Source: Apostichopus japonicus
Taxonomy: Eukaryota; Echinodermata; Holothuroidea; Aspidochirotida; Stichopodidae
Direction: 5' to 3'
NCBI RefSeq assembly: GCF_037975245.1
Contig: NC_092569.1
Span: 32,380,668 to 32,444,667 of the forward strand
Length of the DNA: 64,000 nucleotides
In this document: in pieces, positions 12,501 through 26,464 of the stretch
Layout of the letters: the number at the start of each line of letters is the position of its first letter
How positions within the stretch are numbered: position 1 is the first letter of the stretch
The notes under the pieces: model-generated
Databases searched by the model: none
Told to the model about the DNA's origin: nothing
The model's input: only the letters and a program-made list of their open reading frames with translations
Translations under genes and position numbers: made by a program

Positions 12501-15500
12501 TATAATTGGGAGAAATATAAAATTATTATCAAGCATCAATAAAACATGCTACGTAAATCTCTAAGAAAAGTGAGGCACCATTTTAACTAGCTTAATTACC
12601 TTATGATATAGTTAAGGCTAAAACAATTGGAAATACAAGATATACAATATGACAAAAACCAAAGACCACCACAACCTCTATCGCCCCCTACCCCCCAATT
12701 CGACCCCTACCCCCCCCCCCCAATAAAGCTTACTTTCAGAATTTCTTCTTTGTCTACTTTTAATGTTGCTTGCAGCGATGTTCAAATCATTCTGTAAACA
12801 AAAATGGAAGAAGTACACATATTTGTTTGAAGACAGGCGAAGAATTGGACATTTTTTTCTAGTTTAAGCTGTTGTAATGATTGCATGTTATGTACATTCT
12901 AAACCAACATTGTCCACTATACGTGATCTTACAGTACAACTCATGAAGTCGTAAATATATTGAATCTCTGCTGCAATCATTACTATTTCTTAATAGTTAT
13001 GACGAATTATAAGGTGCATAGCAATAGCAGAATTATTAAGAACATCAATTTTCGGCGAGTATACAGAACAAAACGAGCTATATCATATGACATATAGCTC
13101 TATTGTTTTGCACAACTGCATAACAATTAAATTATTAGAACCAAAACTGTGGGTGGCGAACACAAAGAAGCTGTATGGTTTTCTTACCATTAAATGAGAA
13201 GTAAAACAACATATACTAGTATATGGTAATTAAATAATAAATACGTTGAAATGTCGAACGTCGTACTAACAATTTATGCACATAAGTGTCAGTTCCATAT
13301 AAATAGCTAGAAACCGATATTTTTTAAACCATAATTGAATTTAAAGAAAGGGTTGGAGGACTGTTGCGGCTTTCAAATCAAGATCACATCAAACAAACAA
13401 AAATCAACTTTTCACTATCACACAAGGTGATATATACGAAGTTACTCTTACTAAAAACGGTCAAAAGACAATGGGTTTTGTATAATTAACCCTTTGAAGT
13501 TTGATCCAACCATAATTAAGAAAGAATTGAAAGAACATGCTAACGGATTAATGCAATATCACCAAGTTGACCAATTGACGCAACTTAATTCTGCAAAGCC
13601 TAAAATGAGATCAAGAAAACTTTTCCGAGGATTTTACTAGCACAATTAAAAGCTGAATGGTAATTTCGCTATAACATCATTATGTAAAAGGGATATATCT
13701 TGCAGGACGTTGGTTTTATTACACTGTTTTTCATCTACTGTAGATGCAAGTCACACTTTGAGAAAATGTTTTATGTGGTAAATGTATTCTGAATTTGATA
13801 AAAAGTTACGAAAATAACGAAGCAACAGAACTGAGCAATATTTCAAAGAAAAAGCATATCTGATTGAGTTATATAAATATATCAATTAACAAAAGGTATA
13901 ATAATACATTTATAGCTATAAAATTACTAAAATTGAAACTAAATTTTTACTTTATGTTGATGATGATCTTAACAGAGTAGTTTTAGAAACGTTCAAGCAA
14001 GCTATTTTAATTGTTCAGAAGATCAGTGTTTTTCGAAAGTTTTTCAATTTCGTGATCAGTGATATGAAAAAGTCCAACGTCAACAGTAAAATCCTAATCA
14101 GGATAGAGCTAACATGTATAAAGCCAAATTCTGAGCGTTAAATGAAAATAAGACATTAGGCAACATATGACACCCGATGTACACAGTGAACATAGTACCT
14201 ACTGTAAATCTTAAAGTTGTGTACCTCATTACAAACTGGGTCGTTCTATAAATCGGTATCATGTGCTTTTACAGGATTACAGTAAGAACTGGGAATATGT
14301 GTAGTCCCAACAAGTGCAGTTTAATAAATTTGTCCTATAATGTAATTTTTAATGAATTTGTTACCCTAATAGCACATGCTACCGATTAAACAGATTTATT
14401 AGCACGATCCATGTTTCACCGCAGTAAAAACCTTTAAGAGTTACAGTGCTTACTGTGATCTCTGTGTGAATCGGTTAAATATGGACATGCAGAGTTAAGA
14501 TAGCTTTGAAGTCACTTTGCACGCGAAGGTTAAATATAATGTACCTAATCTGAGATTTTTTTTCTTTTAACTTATATTTATCGTTCCTCCATCTTAGTAA
14601 ATATCAACAAGTGGAAAAAAAGAAACAAAAGAAGGGGTATTATCTAAATTAGAATTTCACTGACTGTTTCTAAATAAGAAAAACAAAATACTACATTCAA
14701 TTTAAATAAAGTGATTAGAATCACACAAGAAAGTTCTAAGTCCGTACAAAGTGTGGAAATAAACGCACAATCAGGTATACTAAATATAACTAGCAATATA
14801 AAATATTTCTCAACAAATTAGAATTTGCAAAATATCTCTAGATTTCTGTTCGGCAGTATTTACATCTTATAATTTCTAACTAAGAATCAATATCACGTAG
14901 AGTTTGTTTGTATGATATGAAATTTTAATTACGAATTTTGTTAACAATATACAGGTTACGGAACGAGCTTGTTGATACGTTTTAGTGATTTGGGGGTTAT
15001 TTTACGACGTACTTTCATGCCAAATTTAACTTGCTCTCCATTTAAAATGACAAGAGGAATAACACTGTAATAAATCTTATCAAATTACTAGTGACTCAGA
15101 AATCGTTAGATACAGTATTACGAAAACAAAAGGGTCTAATCGCTTCAAACAAACTATTTGTCGTTTTATTGAATTGAACTTGAAATTGATTTGAACTGAT
15201 CTTCTTGACTTCATTTCCCTTTTTTCAAAACAATTGTTATCAACTTAGTAATTTTCAACCAAAAAAAAAATCAGTCATAATTTAATGCACTTTGATGAAA
15301 ATATGATGAAGCATTTATAATGATGTGAATGGACTAGATTTACCACAATCGTAAAACGGGGAATTTCAATAATGCTTTGATTCCAGCGCAAATGTTAAGG
15401 TTGTTTTGCTAGTGTTGGAAAGGATTATTGTTTACGGTTTCACCAACGCTTAGGTGGGTGCCTATTATGTTCTTAATACGACATTTACTGAGTTACAGTC

Positions 15501-15762
15501 AATATCCAACATGATTGCAGAAAGAAAAAAATTCTGCAGAATTATATTAAACAGTTGAACATAAGTCAGAGATATATGATAGGAGAAAGCAAAAAATTAC
15601 CGAGCAATAATTGAAGCAGAATTTCACATTTACCAAGCCTTAACGACAATGATGAAAACCGTGAAATGTATGTAAACTTACCATTTGTCCAGATGTCTCA
15701 GAGAAAACCAACTCTTGTAGAAAAGCACCAAAGATGATCAAACACAGATATGTCAACTTCAT
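9574..15762 (-). CDS. gene B: secreted fibrinogen-related (FReD) protein, complete
   Basis: Five exons: 15682-15762, 12734-12791, 11825-11994, 11196-11466, 9574-9830. All have GT-AG borders with phases 0,1,0,1, giving 837 nt or 278 residues. Exon 1 encodes the signal peptide. Exon 2 encodes a polar linker ending RQRRNSE (furin-like RQRR). Exons 3-5 form the FReD: YPRDCKEV, GIFMIQPDG, HCNNSIDGGGWT, VFQRRIDGAVDFYR, FWLGNDKLSYLT, then FSTWDRDND (calcium site), NCASYDHGGWWFNAC and YNIKYTEMKLRPVSAR. The four usual FReD cysteines are present plus one extra (EQC). Sequons are NNS and NMS. FReDs bind sugars or acetyl groups outside the cell; this role is inferred. Introns 1-4 are 2890, 739, 358 and 1365 bp. 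Intron 1 has the foldback element and intron 2 a G-run next to the donor. Intron 4 shows nothing I recognise. Confidence 0.9.
14174..14474. repeat. foldback element in gene B intron 1
   Basis: Same element as in gene A intron 1. The left inner arm is degraded (ATCGGTATCATGTGCTTT), so pairing is weaker here. Confidence 0.6.
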
Positions 15763-15883
15763 TTTTTTGTTTTGGTGAAATAATGAGACTTTTAGAATGA
15801 AGTGAACCAGAACGAGACTGACAACATAATGGAGAGATCTCAGTTTAACGCGATATATCTCACGCAACAATCAAAATATTTAA
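15763..15883 (-). promoter_or_regulatory. gene B 5' flank: interrupted poly(A) leader and putative core promoter
   Basis: On the minus strand the leader before ATG is AAAACAAAAAA, that is, the A-run is broken by one C. GATATATC and the initiator-like TCAGT are kept as in gene A. Start site not established. Confidence 0.3.
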
Positions 15884-16979
15884 CAAGACTAAGGAGAACT
15901 TTAATGTTCTGACGTCATCCAAAATTGTTCATATTTTTGTAGAGAAGGAACTCTGTTATGATGGCTGCTGCAAGCTCCGTAGGTAGGATGTTCAGAAAGT
16001 AAATACTTATATTTATGCATGCTGTTATTTTGAGGATATGACATACGCGAAGACAGAAAGCTACTCATTCCTCTTATTTGGATTTGCGTAAGAGTGTGCA
16101 ATTTGCAACAATGTGCATTTGTCAAAATTTCAACAAAAAAATGAATAAAAGAGACTCCAGAAAATTGCTAATAACATATTTCTGTAATGTTTGTCACAAA
16201 TTATTCATTTACTGAAGAAAAAATCATTAACTTTAATTAAGGTCAGCTCACAATAGCCAGTTCATTACATTATAGCAACCTGTTGAGACTTCTAACTACG
16301 TTATCTCGCCATCAAAATATACGCGTTAACAGAGACTGGTTGTTAACTCACATGTCAGAATGACCAATGATTGTTTATTTTGTATAGGAGGGAGATGAAA
16401 TATTTATCAACAGTGATGACGTTATCGTCGTCATTTGTCTTTATACGATCACATAAACAAAATGTCGTGACATCGTACGAATAACAGAGGCATTGGTGAA
16501 AAGATATGTTTCAGGCATTGTTAGGGCGCCCTGAAACAAATAAATTACATCGCAGTATAGGAGATAATCTGTTGCGTAGCTTGGTGGAAAGTGGAACATG
16601 GTAATGAGACAACATACACTATCATAGCTGTACCCACATCAGTGTCGTATAAGTCACTGTGGATTAATACCTAACATTATGATACTACAATAGACACATT
16701 CAAAGAAAATTCCATCACTCGCCATGTTGTCAGCATATTTCCGGTTAGAAAAACTCAGTAATTGCAATTTGTCAGACTAACCTTACTTCTCATCTGGCAT
16801 TTTCATGACAAGAAATAACCCAACAATGTTCCTGTAACGCTCTATATCTTAGCCTACATTATCACGTACATAACCAACTTTGAATGGGAATAAACTACCC
16901 CACGCAATGAATCCGTCACTGAAAGTTGCTTTCCAGAACACAGTTGAATACGGCCTTCACCGCTTATTCCCCAAACAAT

Positions 16980-17686
16980 GGGAATTTACTGTCTTGGATC
17001 GAGAATTTGCTTGGTAATAAGAAACAGAGGGTGGTAATTTAAAGGCTGTGCTTCTTCTTGACAGGACGTCACTAGTGGGGTTCCACAAGGGTCTGTTTTT
17101 GGGTCCCTTCTTGTTTGTTGCCTATATCAATGACATTGACGGAGATATTTTGTGTACAGCTAAGAAGTTTACTGATGACACCAAATTGTATTCTGAGGTC
17201 TCTTCCAAAAGCTATGCTGAGAAATTTCAAACGGATTTGAATATGGTTTTTACTGGTCTCAGGGATGGCAAATGCTTTTAATAACGATAAATGCAAGGTG
17301 ATGCTTATTGGTAGTAGTAACAAAAGTATAACTACAATCTTAAATGGTGTGGAGTTACAGGAGGTCTTTGTTGAAAGAGACCTAGTTATCTACATTGACT
17401 TATCTCTGCATTATAACCTTTGTCTTGAAGCTGCTTAAAGAGGTAATAGGGTTTTAGGTATGATCAAGAGGAACTTCAGTTTTCTGAAAGAGGACATAGT
17501 AGTTAGGCTTTATAAACAGTTGGTTGGGCCTCATCTGGAGTATGCTGTTTAGGCTTGGAACCCACATTTTGCTAAGGATAAGGAAGTACTTGAAAAGGTC
17601 CAGAGGAGGGATACTAGGATGATTAGTTCCTTAAAGGGTGTTCCTTATTATAGGCGGTTACAACTGCTTCAAAATTCAAATTTATA
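16980..17686 (+). mobile_element. dead non-LTR retrotransposon (RT) fragment
   Basis: Same fragment and same ends as at 6735-7440. Here one extra T keeps the G-(x)-GPFLFVAYINDIDGDI segment open with its upstream part (77 codons from 17048), but stops elsewhere still kill it. Confidence 0.8.
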
Positions 17687-18345
17687 GTTGGGGTTTTCCT
17701 GAATGGTTCATACAATGACGTCTGTGTGTGTTTCACGACATGGAAAACGGTGTCCCATCAAGTCAAACTGACGACGATGGTTAAAAACATTGTTCATAAA
17801 TCGTTAGTTGTTTGATTACAAGACTTTTGTTCATAAGTAGTAGATGGTCAAGTTTTCTCGAATAAATTTCCAATAACGAAACCCTTTAACTATTTTTCAA
17901 TTGGTAGACGCAGTTGAGGTACCTTATACAATTTCAGAGCTACAAAGTTTCCAGAACGGTAAAGTGATATTTATGTGATGTGTAAACGCGGTAAATTAAA
18001 TGTAATGATATCAACATTCTGAGGAGATTTGAAGAGGTCACAAGGTCAGATATCCAAATGGTAATACGAAGTTTACCATATCGTTGCGAAGGCCTGTGTG
18101 TCAGACCACAAACGCTTTTATCTTTGTTTTCTTAAAGTTATGTTACCTTCTATCGGATGATGTCATGTGATCATGACGTTAATTAAAGTCTGTGTGTATT
18201 ATTCTAGTACGCAGCTGCCAATAACATTCTGATCAACTTTCTCCCATGACGTATTAAAAGGAAAAGATTGAAAGGAAATTCCATCCGATCAGAAATGATA
18301 TTTAAACGCGGCAATGTATTATTCAGACGAATATGAACCGTGACT

Positions 18346-19027
<682 letters not shown>

Positions 19028-19659
19028 AGAAAATGGCCCCAAACCACACACATTTGAACAGTACAAACACGTTTGTGACGCTTTCGATTCAGTATGGTTC
19101 CATATATCAAACACTGATAAGGCCACCCTTACCCACTTGAACTTATGGCTGTTGATATGAACCATCGAACGAATAAAGCGTTGTTTATGTATTTGGGGTC
19201 ACTAACAGGAAGAAAAATGAGAGTATTGTAAGATACTCATTAAGAAAAATATTCTAGCCCAAAGAAATTTGTAATTGTAAGAATGTTAAAACATATTGCT
19301 TTTATTTCTTTTATACGTTAGACGATGGTCATGTTGATTTGAAGCATGTGTAAGTTATATATGTTTAAGATATTGAAAGAACTATTAACTGTATTGACCA
19401 GGCCTTAACAACTCGCTGCATTGTCTTAGGTCTTTCAAGTCTTAATTAATACAAAGTTTCTCTACACTTTGATAAAAATGGGATATATGATGAAATAGTC
19501 CAAACAGTTTCAACAATTTTCAATTTTTCTGATGTGAATCAAAGTGCATTGTACATAGATAAAAATCGTTACACATTATTTTGGTTTTGTTGAAAAAATC
19601 ATTAACTTTCAAAAACAATGAAAACAAGTATACAATAAAAAGGGTTCTTTTCTTTCATA

Positions 19660-19665
19660 TTTATT
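19660..19665 (-). promoter_or_regulatory. gene C poly(A) signal (AATAAA)
   Basis: AATAAA on the minus strand, about 220 nt after the gene C stop, in the same context as in the other units. Confidence 0.45.
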
Positions 19666-19885
19666 TTCGATGGGTTTTTAAATCTGTTGACAGAGTTAGA
19701 GCTGATTAAATATGAATAATGTGAAGTTAACACATTGACTTGCAGTTTTTCAGTATAATCGAATTCGATTATCTGTGTCGCATAGTTTTTTATGGAACAG
19801 TAAGTTTGGAAATTTGTTAATGGATATCCGCAAAACACATTTAGAGAAGTCTCTACTTGTTGACATGTATGCCTCTCCTTTCGCA

Positions 19886-22800
19886 CTATCTCGCGGAAAC
19901 GGGGCGTAGTTTCATTTCTGTATATTTGATGTTATATCGCCCACCAGGAAGGTCATACCAAGAAATGGTCTTGTAAGAGTCATGGCTGTCGAAGTAGAGA
20001 GCGTTGAGGTTAGAGTAAATACAAGCATTGAACCACCAGGCACCATGATGATGAGATGCACAATGATAACTACTATGCTTGTCATTTTCCCTGTCCCAGG
20101 TAGAGAAGGACATGTTTCGATGATAAGCCATGCGGTCATAATCTAGAATGAAGAAAGAAGATAAAACATTGAAGTTAGCGTTATCGTCATATTAGTAAAC
20201 GAGAAACTTACGAAACATTTTTCTTGTATCAAAACATACCAGATTTTACGATGAAGCATTCCACAAACTTCATCAAGGTGGGTTAAGAACATCAATATGA
20301 GTCATTCGCAAAAGGGAAATATTAATGCAATAGTTACACAATATTGGACACTCGTTGTAGCAAAGATTTTATTTTTAATCCAAGTACAATTCGTTTTTTA
20401 AATATTTCCATTGTTTCATTTGTACACGTTTTCAATATTTGGCCACCTTCGTCATTTTTCATTTATAGAAGTAACAGATAGGTCACCGCTTTTCTTATAT
20501 AAAGGCCTATTGTTATCGCAAAAGACGAGGGAAATGAATTATTTCAGATATGTAAAAAGTGTTGACTCGAAGCCACTTGTTTTATGTGTTTTCCGTTGTT
20601 CTTGTTGTTAATATTTTGCGTTGATTGTGTTAAATTATATTTTTATTTCTCTAGAAGCAAAGATAACATGTCTTACTTATTGTTAAAACTTCGCATATCT
20701 TGTTTATTTTCCTCTTCTTATAAACTGCATATGTATAAATAACAGTGCATTGTGTGTTGACTTTCATAAAGCAATATTTTAATGTAAAGTATATTAATGG
20801 GGCTTTAACGTGTTTGTTTGTTGTTGGTTTTTGTCACCGATAGAGTAATTCGTACGTTATTATCTCTCCTACATTATCGACAAAGCTCAAAGAGCACGCA
20901 CAACCCTTGCTAGCATTGGCACAGTTGTAAGCTTACAGGATGAGGTATCAATCTTTGTATTTACCCCATGATTGCCCTTACCGTTCGCTTGCCAACATCC
21001 ATGGGGATTTTGTTTTCGTGAAGAATATAAGTAAATGAAAACGGTTTCTTTTGTTCGTGCAAATATATTTCCTTTGGATATACTCCTAAATGTAACCCTT
21101 AATGTGGTTGAAGGTACCCCCTCCTAATAACATCGCATAGGGGAAACGAGTGAGGGGCTCGTTTATGAATAGTCTAACGTTAAGTTTTACCTGTACTTGA
21201 AACCATTGTTGTATACATTATCAAAACGAATTTATGATCGAATTTCCTTTAATTTATGTTTACATTAACAAAAGATGGAATAGAATGATATTGCCCCAAA
21301 AACACAATGAAGGTGACTTTGGACCTAATGACATATTAGCATATAATTGATTTTAACTTCCACACTTCCAATTGATTTTGTTACCCTCTTTCGAGCAACA
21401 TCTGTGCTATAATATTGCTAAGTAGAATTTCTCTCCCATGCGGTAACTGTTTGTAGAAATGTATTAATTACATGAAAATACAAAATAAACTAACTTGTTG
21501 TGCTTTCAGGCAGATAGGTTCCAAGATCTGTCATTCTGTATTTACTGATTTCATCGCTGATCCTGAAGAGGTCGTACTTGGCAAAGTAGGAAATACCATT
21601 TCTGCTGACCAGGTCGATACGTAGCTCGTAGTCACCCTGGTTAGTTATATAGGATAACTTGTCGTTACCGAGCCAGAATTCTCGTTGTAAAAACCCAAAT
21701 CCGTCTTTGTAGTCGTCCCAACGTCGGTAAAATCCACAGCTCCATCAATCCTACGTTGAAATACCTATTGGGGAAAAAACAGGAATGATTTAATGAGTTA
21801 AACTCCGTAATATTCATATAAAAGCTGATATATATGTAATATAAATTCAAAGTTGTCTACAGTATACTTACATATACCTTTCGTAGCACGTGGTTCATTT
21901 TCTGGGAGTGACTAAAAAATATTCTTCTACAACAATTTCTTTGTTTGCCGATGGTTGCAATACTTCGGCCCAACATTAATATTGGTTAGCGAAGCGAAGA
22001 CAAAACCTTAGGATGTGACATTCCGATCCTTAGAGACATTCTTCAGATACAAACTAACAAAATGAGCTGATAACACAGATTGGTAAATTTCTTTACTTAA
22101 TACATCTGCCCTACTGGAGGATCTCAATAATATATAAAGACGTGTATGGCTTCTATACATTTGTTGCATCCATAGTGTATTTGGGGAATCAACAATTTGA
22201 TAACAGCTTAATGTACCACCCCCCCCCCCCAACCCTCGCTCACATCCCAAACACGAAACAAGAATAAAACCAATTTCGCCAACTCACCGTCCATCCGCCT
22301 CCATCAATTGAATTATTACAGTGGACATTAAAAGGTTCTGGAGCACCGTCGGGCTGAATCATGAAAATACCAGATTCAGTTTGATCATCACATTGCTCGT
22401 AGACTTCTTTGCAATCTCTCGGATACTGAGGCTCTTGGTAGTAGAAGTAAGAGGAACCTGTGAGACAGTATTGGGGAACAAAAACCTTTGTCTGACTTTA
22501 TCAGCTAAAAAATAGTGTCCATGACTTTGCATATGAACGAGTATTTTCAGTTGCAGTAATTTCCGAGTTTGTTCCAAATAGTTATAATAACATCGAAATA
22601 ATTGATGTCTTTACGTATCAGGAAACAGTTCTATTCCACGACTTAATCTAAAATAAAAATTCTGTCCTTATATCACTTTACTCTGGTTACTTTATATATC
22701 AGTTAGAATCTACACACGATCGGACTCTTTCTTGTAATATACAAGAAGATGCAGCTCCTTAAGAACCTTGCTAGTTCCTTAGAAATATGTAATTGATGAC

Positions 22801-25800
22801 TAGAAACTGTCAAATTATGGATAATTTAGTATAAAATAGTATTTTTGTTTGTTGTCGTTACTTAGATTCTCCAATTATATGTTATGAAATGATCCAGGAT
22901 GGCGTGCACATGGCAATGGTTATTTTCTGATGCAAAATATTCTTGTAGCAGGAATGTTATCTTCCATAACACTATACTCGGATAGATGGGCCTATTTCAA
23001 TTTGTGTGTGTTATAATTTGTTGTCATATTAAAGCGATTTGATACCTCTAAGTAAGAACGTGTAATTGAGAAAAACTATACACTACTAGCAAGCATCAAT
23101 GAACCATGCTACGTAAATACTAACCATCTCTAAGAAAAGTGAGGCACCATTTTAACTAGCTTAATTACTTTATGATAGAGTTAAGGCTAAAAAATTGAAA
23201 ATAAAAGATATACAATCATAAGAAAAAACAACAACAAAGACCACCACAACCTCCACCCCCCCCCAACTTCCACCCTTCCCCAATTCAAACCTACTTTCAG
23301 AGTTTCTTCTCTGTCTGTTGCTTTCAGCGAGGTTCAAATCATTCTGTAAACGAAAATGGAAGAGGTACACATATTTGTTTGAAGACAGGCGAAGTATTGG
23401 ACATGCTTTTTATTTTTTTATTTTAAGCTGTTGTAATAATTGCATGTTATGTTCATTCTAAAACCAAGAGAGTTCACTATACGTGATCAAAGAGTACAAC
23501 TCATGTAGTCGTAAATATATTGAATCTCTGCTGCAATCTTTACTATTCCTTAATATTATCACAAATTATAAGGTACATAGCAATAGCAGAATTATGAAGA
23601 ACATCAATTTTCGGCGAATATACAGAACAAAGCGAGCTATATCATATGCGATATAGCTCTATTGTTTTGCAAAACTGCATAAAAATTAAATTATTAGAAA
23701 CAAAACCATGGGTGGCGAACACAGAGAAGCTGTATGGTTTTCTTACCATTAAATGAGAAGTAAAACAACATATACTAATATATGATAATTTAAATAATAA
23801 ATACGTTGACATGTCGAACGTCTTACTAACAATGTATGCACATAAGTGTCAGTTCCATATATATTGCTAGAAACCGATGTTTTTAAAACCATAATTCGAA
23901 GGACTGTTGCGGCTTTCAAATCAAGTTCACACCAAACAAACAAAAATCAACTTTTCACTATCACACGAGCTGATACGGAGTTATTCTTACTCTTACTAAA
24001 AACGGTCAAAAGACAATTACTATTGTTTAATTAACCCTTTGAAGTTTGATCCAACCACAATTAAGAAAGAATTGAAAGAACATGCTAACGGATTAATGCA
24101 ATATCACCAAGTTGACCAATTGACGCAACTTAATTCTGCAAAGCCTAAAATTAGATCAAGAAAACTTTTCCGAGGATTTTACTAGCACAATTAGAAACTG
24201 AATGGTAATTTCGCTATAACATCATTATGTAAAAGGGATATATCATGCAGGACGTTGGTTTTATCACACTGTTTTGCATCTACTATAGATGCAAGTCACT
24301 CTTTGAGAAAATGTTTTAAGTGGGAAATGTGTTCTGAATTTGATGAAAGTTTCGAAAATAACGAAGCAACAGAACTGAGCAATATTTCAAAGAAAAAGCA
24401 TATCTGATTGAGTTATATCAATATATCAATTAACAAAAGGTATAATAATACATTTATAGCTATAAAATTACTAAAATTGAAATTAAATTTTTACTTTATG
24501 TTGATGATGATCTTAACAGAGTAGTTTTAGGAACGTTTAAGCAAGCTATTTTAACTGATCAGAAGATCAATGTTTTTCGAAAGTTTTTTCGTGATCAGTG
24601 ATATGAAAAATTCCAACGTCAACAGTAAAAATCCTAATCAGGACAGAGCTAACATGTATAAAGCCAAATTATGAGCGTTAAATGGATAATAAGACATTAG
24701 GCAACACATGACACCCGATGCACAGAGTGAACATAGTACCTACTGTAAATCTTAAAGTTGTGTACCTCATTATAAACTGGGTCGTTCTATAAATCGGTAG
24801 CATGTGCTATAATAGGATTACAGTAAGAACTGGGAATATGTGTAATCCCAACAAGTGCAGTTCAATAAATTTTTCCATTAATGTCATTTTTTTAATGAAT
24901 TTGTAACTCTAATAGCACATGCTACCGATACACAGGTTTATTAGCACGATCAGTGTTTTACTGTAGTAAAAACCTTTAAGAGTTACAGTACCCACTGTGA
25001 TCTCTGTGTGAATCGGTTAAATATGGACATGCAGAGTTAAGATAGCTTTGAAGTCACTTTGCACGCGAAGGTTAGGATAAATATAATGTACCTAATGTGA
25101 GATTTTTTATTCTTTTAACTTATATTTATCGTTCCTCCATCTTAGTAAATATCAACAAGTGAAAAAGAAGAAACAAAAGAAGGGGTATTATCTAAATCAG
25201 AATTTCACTGACTGTTTCTAAATAAGAAAAACAAAATACTACATTCAATTTAAATAAAGTGATTAGAATCACACAAGAAAGTTCTAAGTCCGTACAAAGT
25301 GTGGAAATAAACGTACAATCAGGTATACTAAATATAACTAGCAATATAAAATATTTCTCAACAAATGAGAATTTGCAAAATATCTCTAGATTTCTGTTGT
25401 GCAGTATTTATATCTTATAATTTTTAACTAAGAGTGAATATCACGAAGAGATTGTTTGTATGATGTGAAATTTTAATTACGAATTTTGTTAACAATATAC
25501 AGGTTACGGAACGAGCTTCATGATACGTTTTAGTGATTTGGGGGTTATTTTACGACGTACTTTCATGCCAAATTTAACTTTCTCTCAATTTAAAATGACA
25601 AGAGGAATAACACTGTAATAAATCTTATCAAATTACTAGTGACTCAGAAATCGTTAGATACAGTATTACGAAAACAAAAGGGTCTAATCGCTTCAAACGA
25701 ACTATTTGTCGTTTTAACAAATTGATTTGCACTGATCTTCTTGACTTTATTTCCTTTTTTTCAAAACAATTGTTATCAACTTAGTAATTTTCAACAACAA

Positions 25801-26336
25801 AAAATCAGTCATAATTTAATTCACTTTGATGAAAATATGATGAAGCATTTATAATGATGTGAATGGACTAGATTTAGCAAAATCGTTAAACGGGGAATTT
25901 CAATAATGCTTTGATTCGAGCGCAAATGTTAAGGTTGTTTTGCTAGTGTTGGAAAGGATACCAGGTTGAATAAAAAAAACACATCTATATTGGCTTTATT
26001 GTTTACGGTTTCACCAAAGCTTATAGGTGTGTGCCTATTATGTTCTTAATACGACATTTACAGACGTTACAGTCAATATCCAACATGATTGCAGAAAAAA
26101 ATAAAAATCTGCAGAATTATATGAATGAGCTGAAAATAAGTCAAAGATAATGTCAGGAGAAAGCAAAGAATTATCGCGCAATAATTGAAGCAGAATTTCA
26201 CATTTACCAAGCCTTGACGACAATGATAAAAACCGTGAAATGTATGTAAACTTACCATCTGTCCAGATGTCTCAGAGAAAACCAACTCTTGTAGAAAAGC
26301 ACCAAAGACGATCAAACACAGATATGTCAACTTCAT
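19886..26336 (-). pseudogene. gene C: FReD gene with 1-bp frameshift in exon 4
   Basis: Exons: 26256-26336, 23295-23343, 22288-22457, 21495-21764, 19886-20142. All splice borders are good. Exon 4 is 270 nt instead of 271. An A-run of four (21729-21732) replaces the run of five seen in gene G, so after VDF the frame changes and a TAA follows at 21645-21647. The product would stop after about 139 residues, losing most of the FReD. Exon 2 is 49 nt, lacking three codons (IKS), but keeps RQRR. Exon 5 is the C/G type: WDREND, SHHHGAWWFNACIY, WYDLPGGR. Exon 3 differs from gene B at seven bases, all synonymous. Everything but the one base looks functional, so a homopolymer sequencing error or a very recent mutation are both possible. 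Introns 1-4 are 2912, 837, 523 and 1352 bp. Confidence 0.75.
24715..25016. repeat. foldback element in gene C intron 1
   Basis: Same element as in gene A. The 18-bp inner arms are intact here (ATCGGTAGCATGTGCTAT and its complement). The surrounding intron is nearly identical to gene D. Confidence 0.65.
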
Positions 26337-26464
26337 TTTTTTTTTTTTTTTTTTTGGTGAAATAATGAGACTTTTAGAATGAAGTGAACCAGAACAAGAC
26401 TGACAACAGAATGGAGAGATCTCAGTTTAACGCGATATATCTCACGCAACAAGCAAAATATTTG
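26337..26464 (-). promoter_or_regulatory. gene C 5' flank: long poly(A) leader and putative core promoter
   Basis: Nineteen A directly precede the ATG on the minus strand. The GATATATC and TCAGT elements are kept. Start site not established. Confidence 0.3.
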
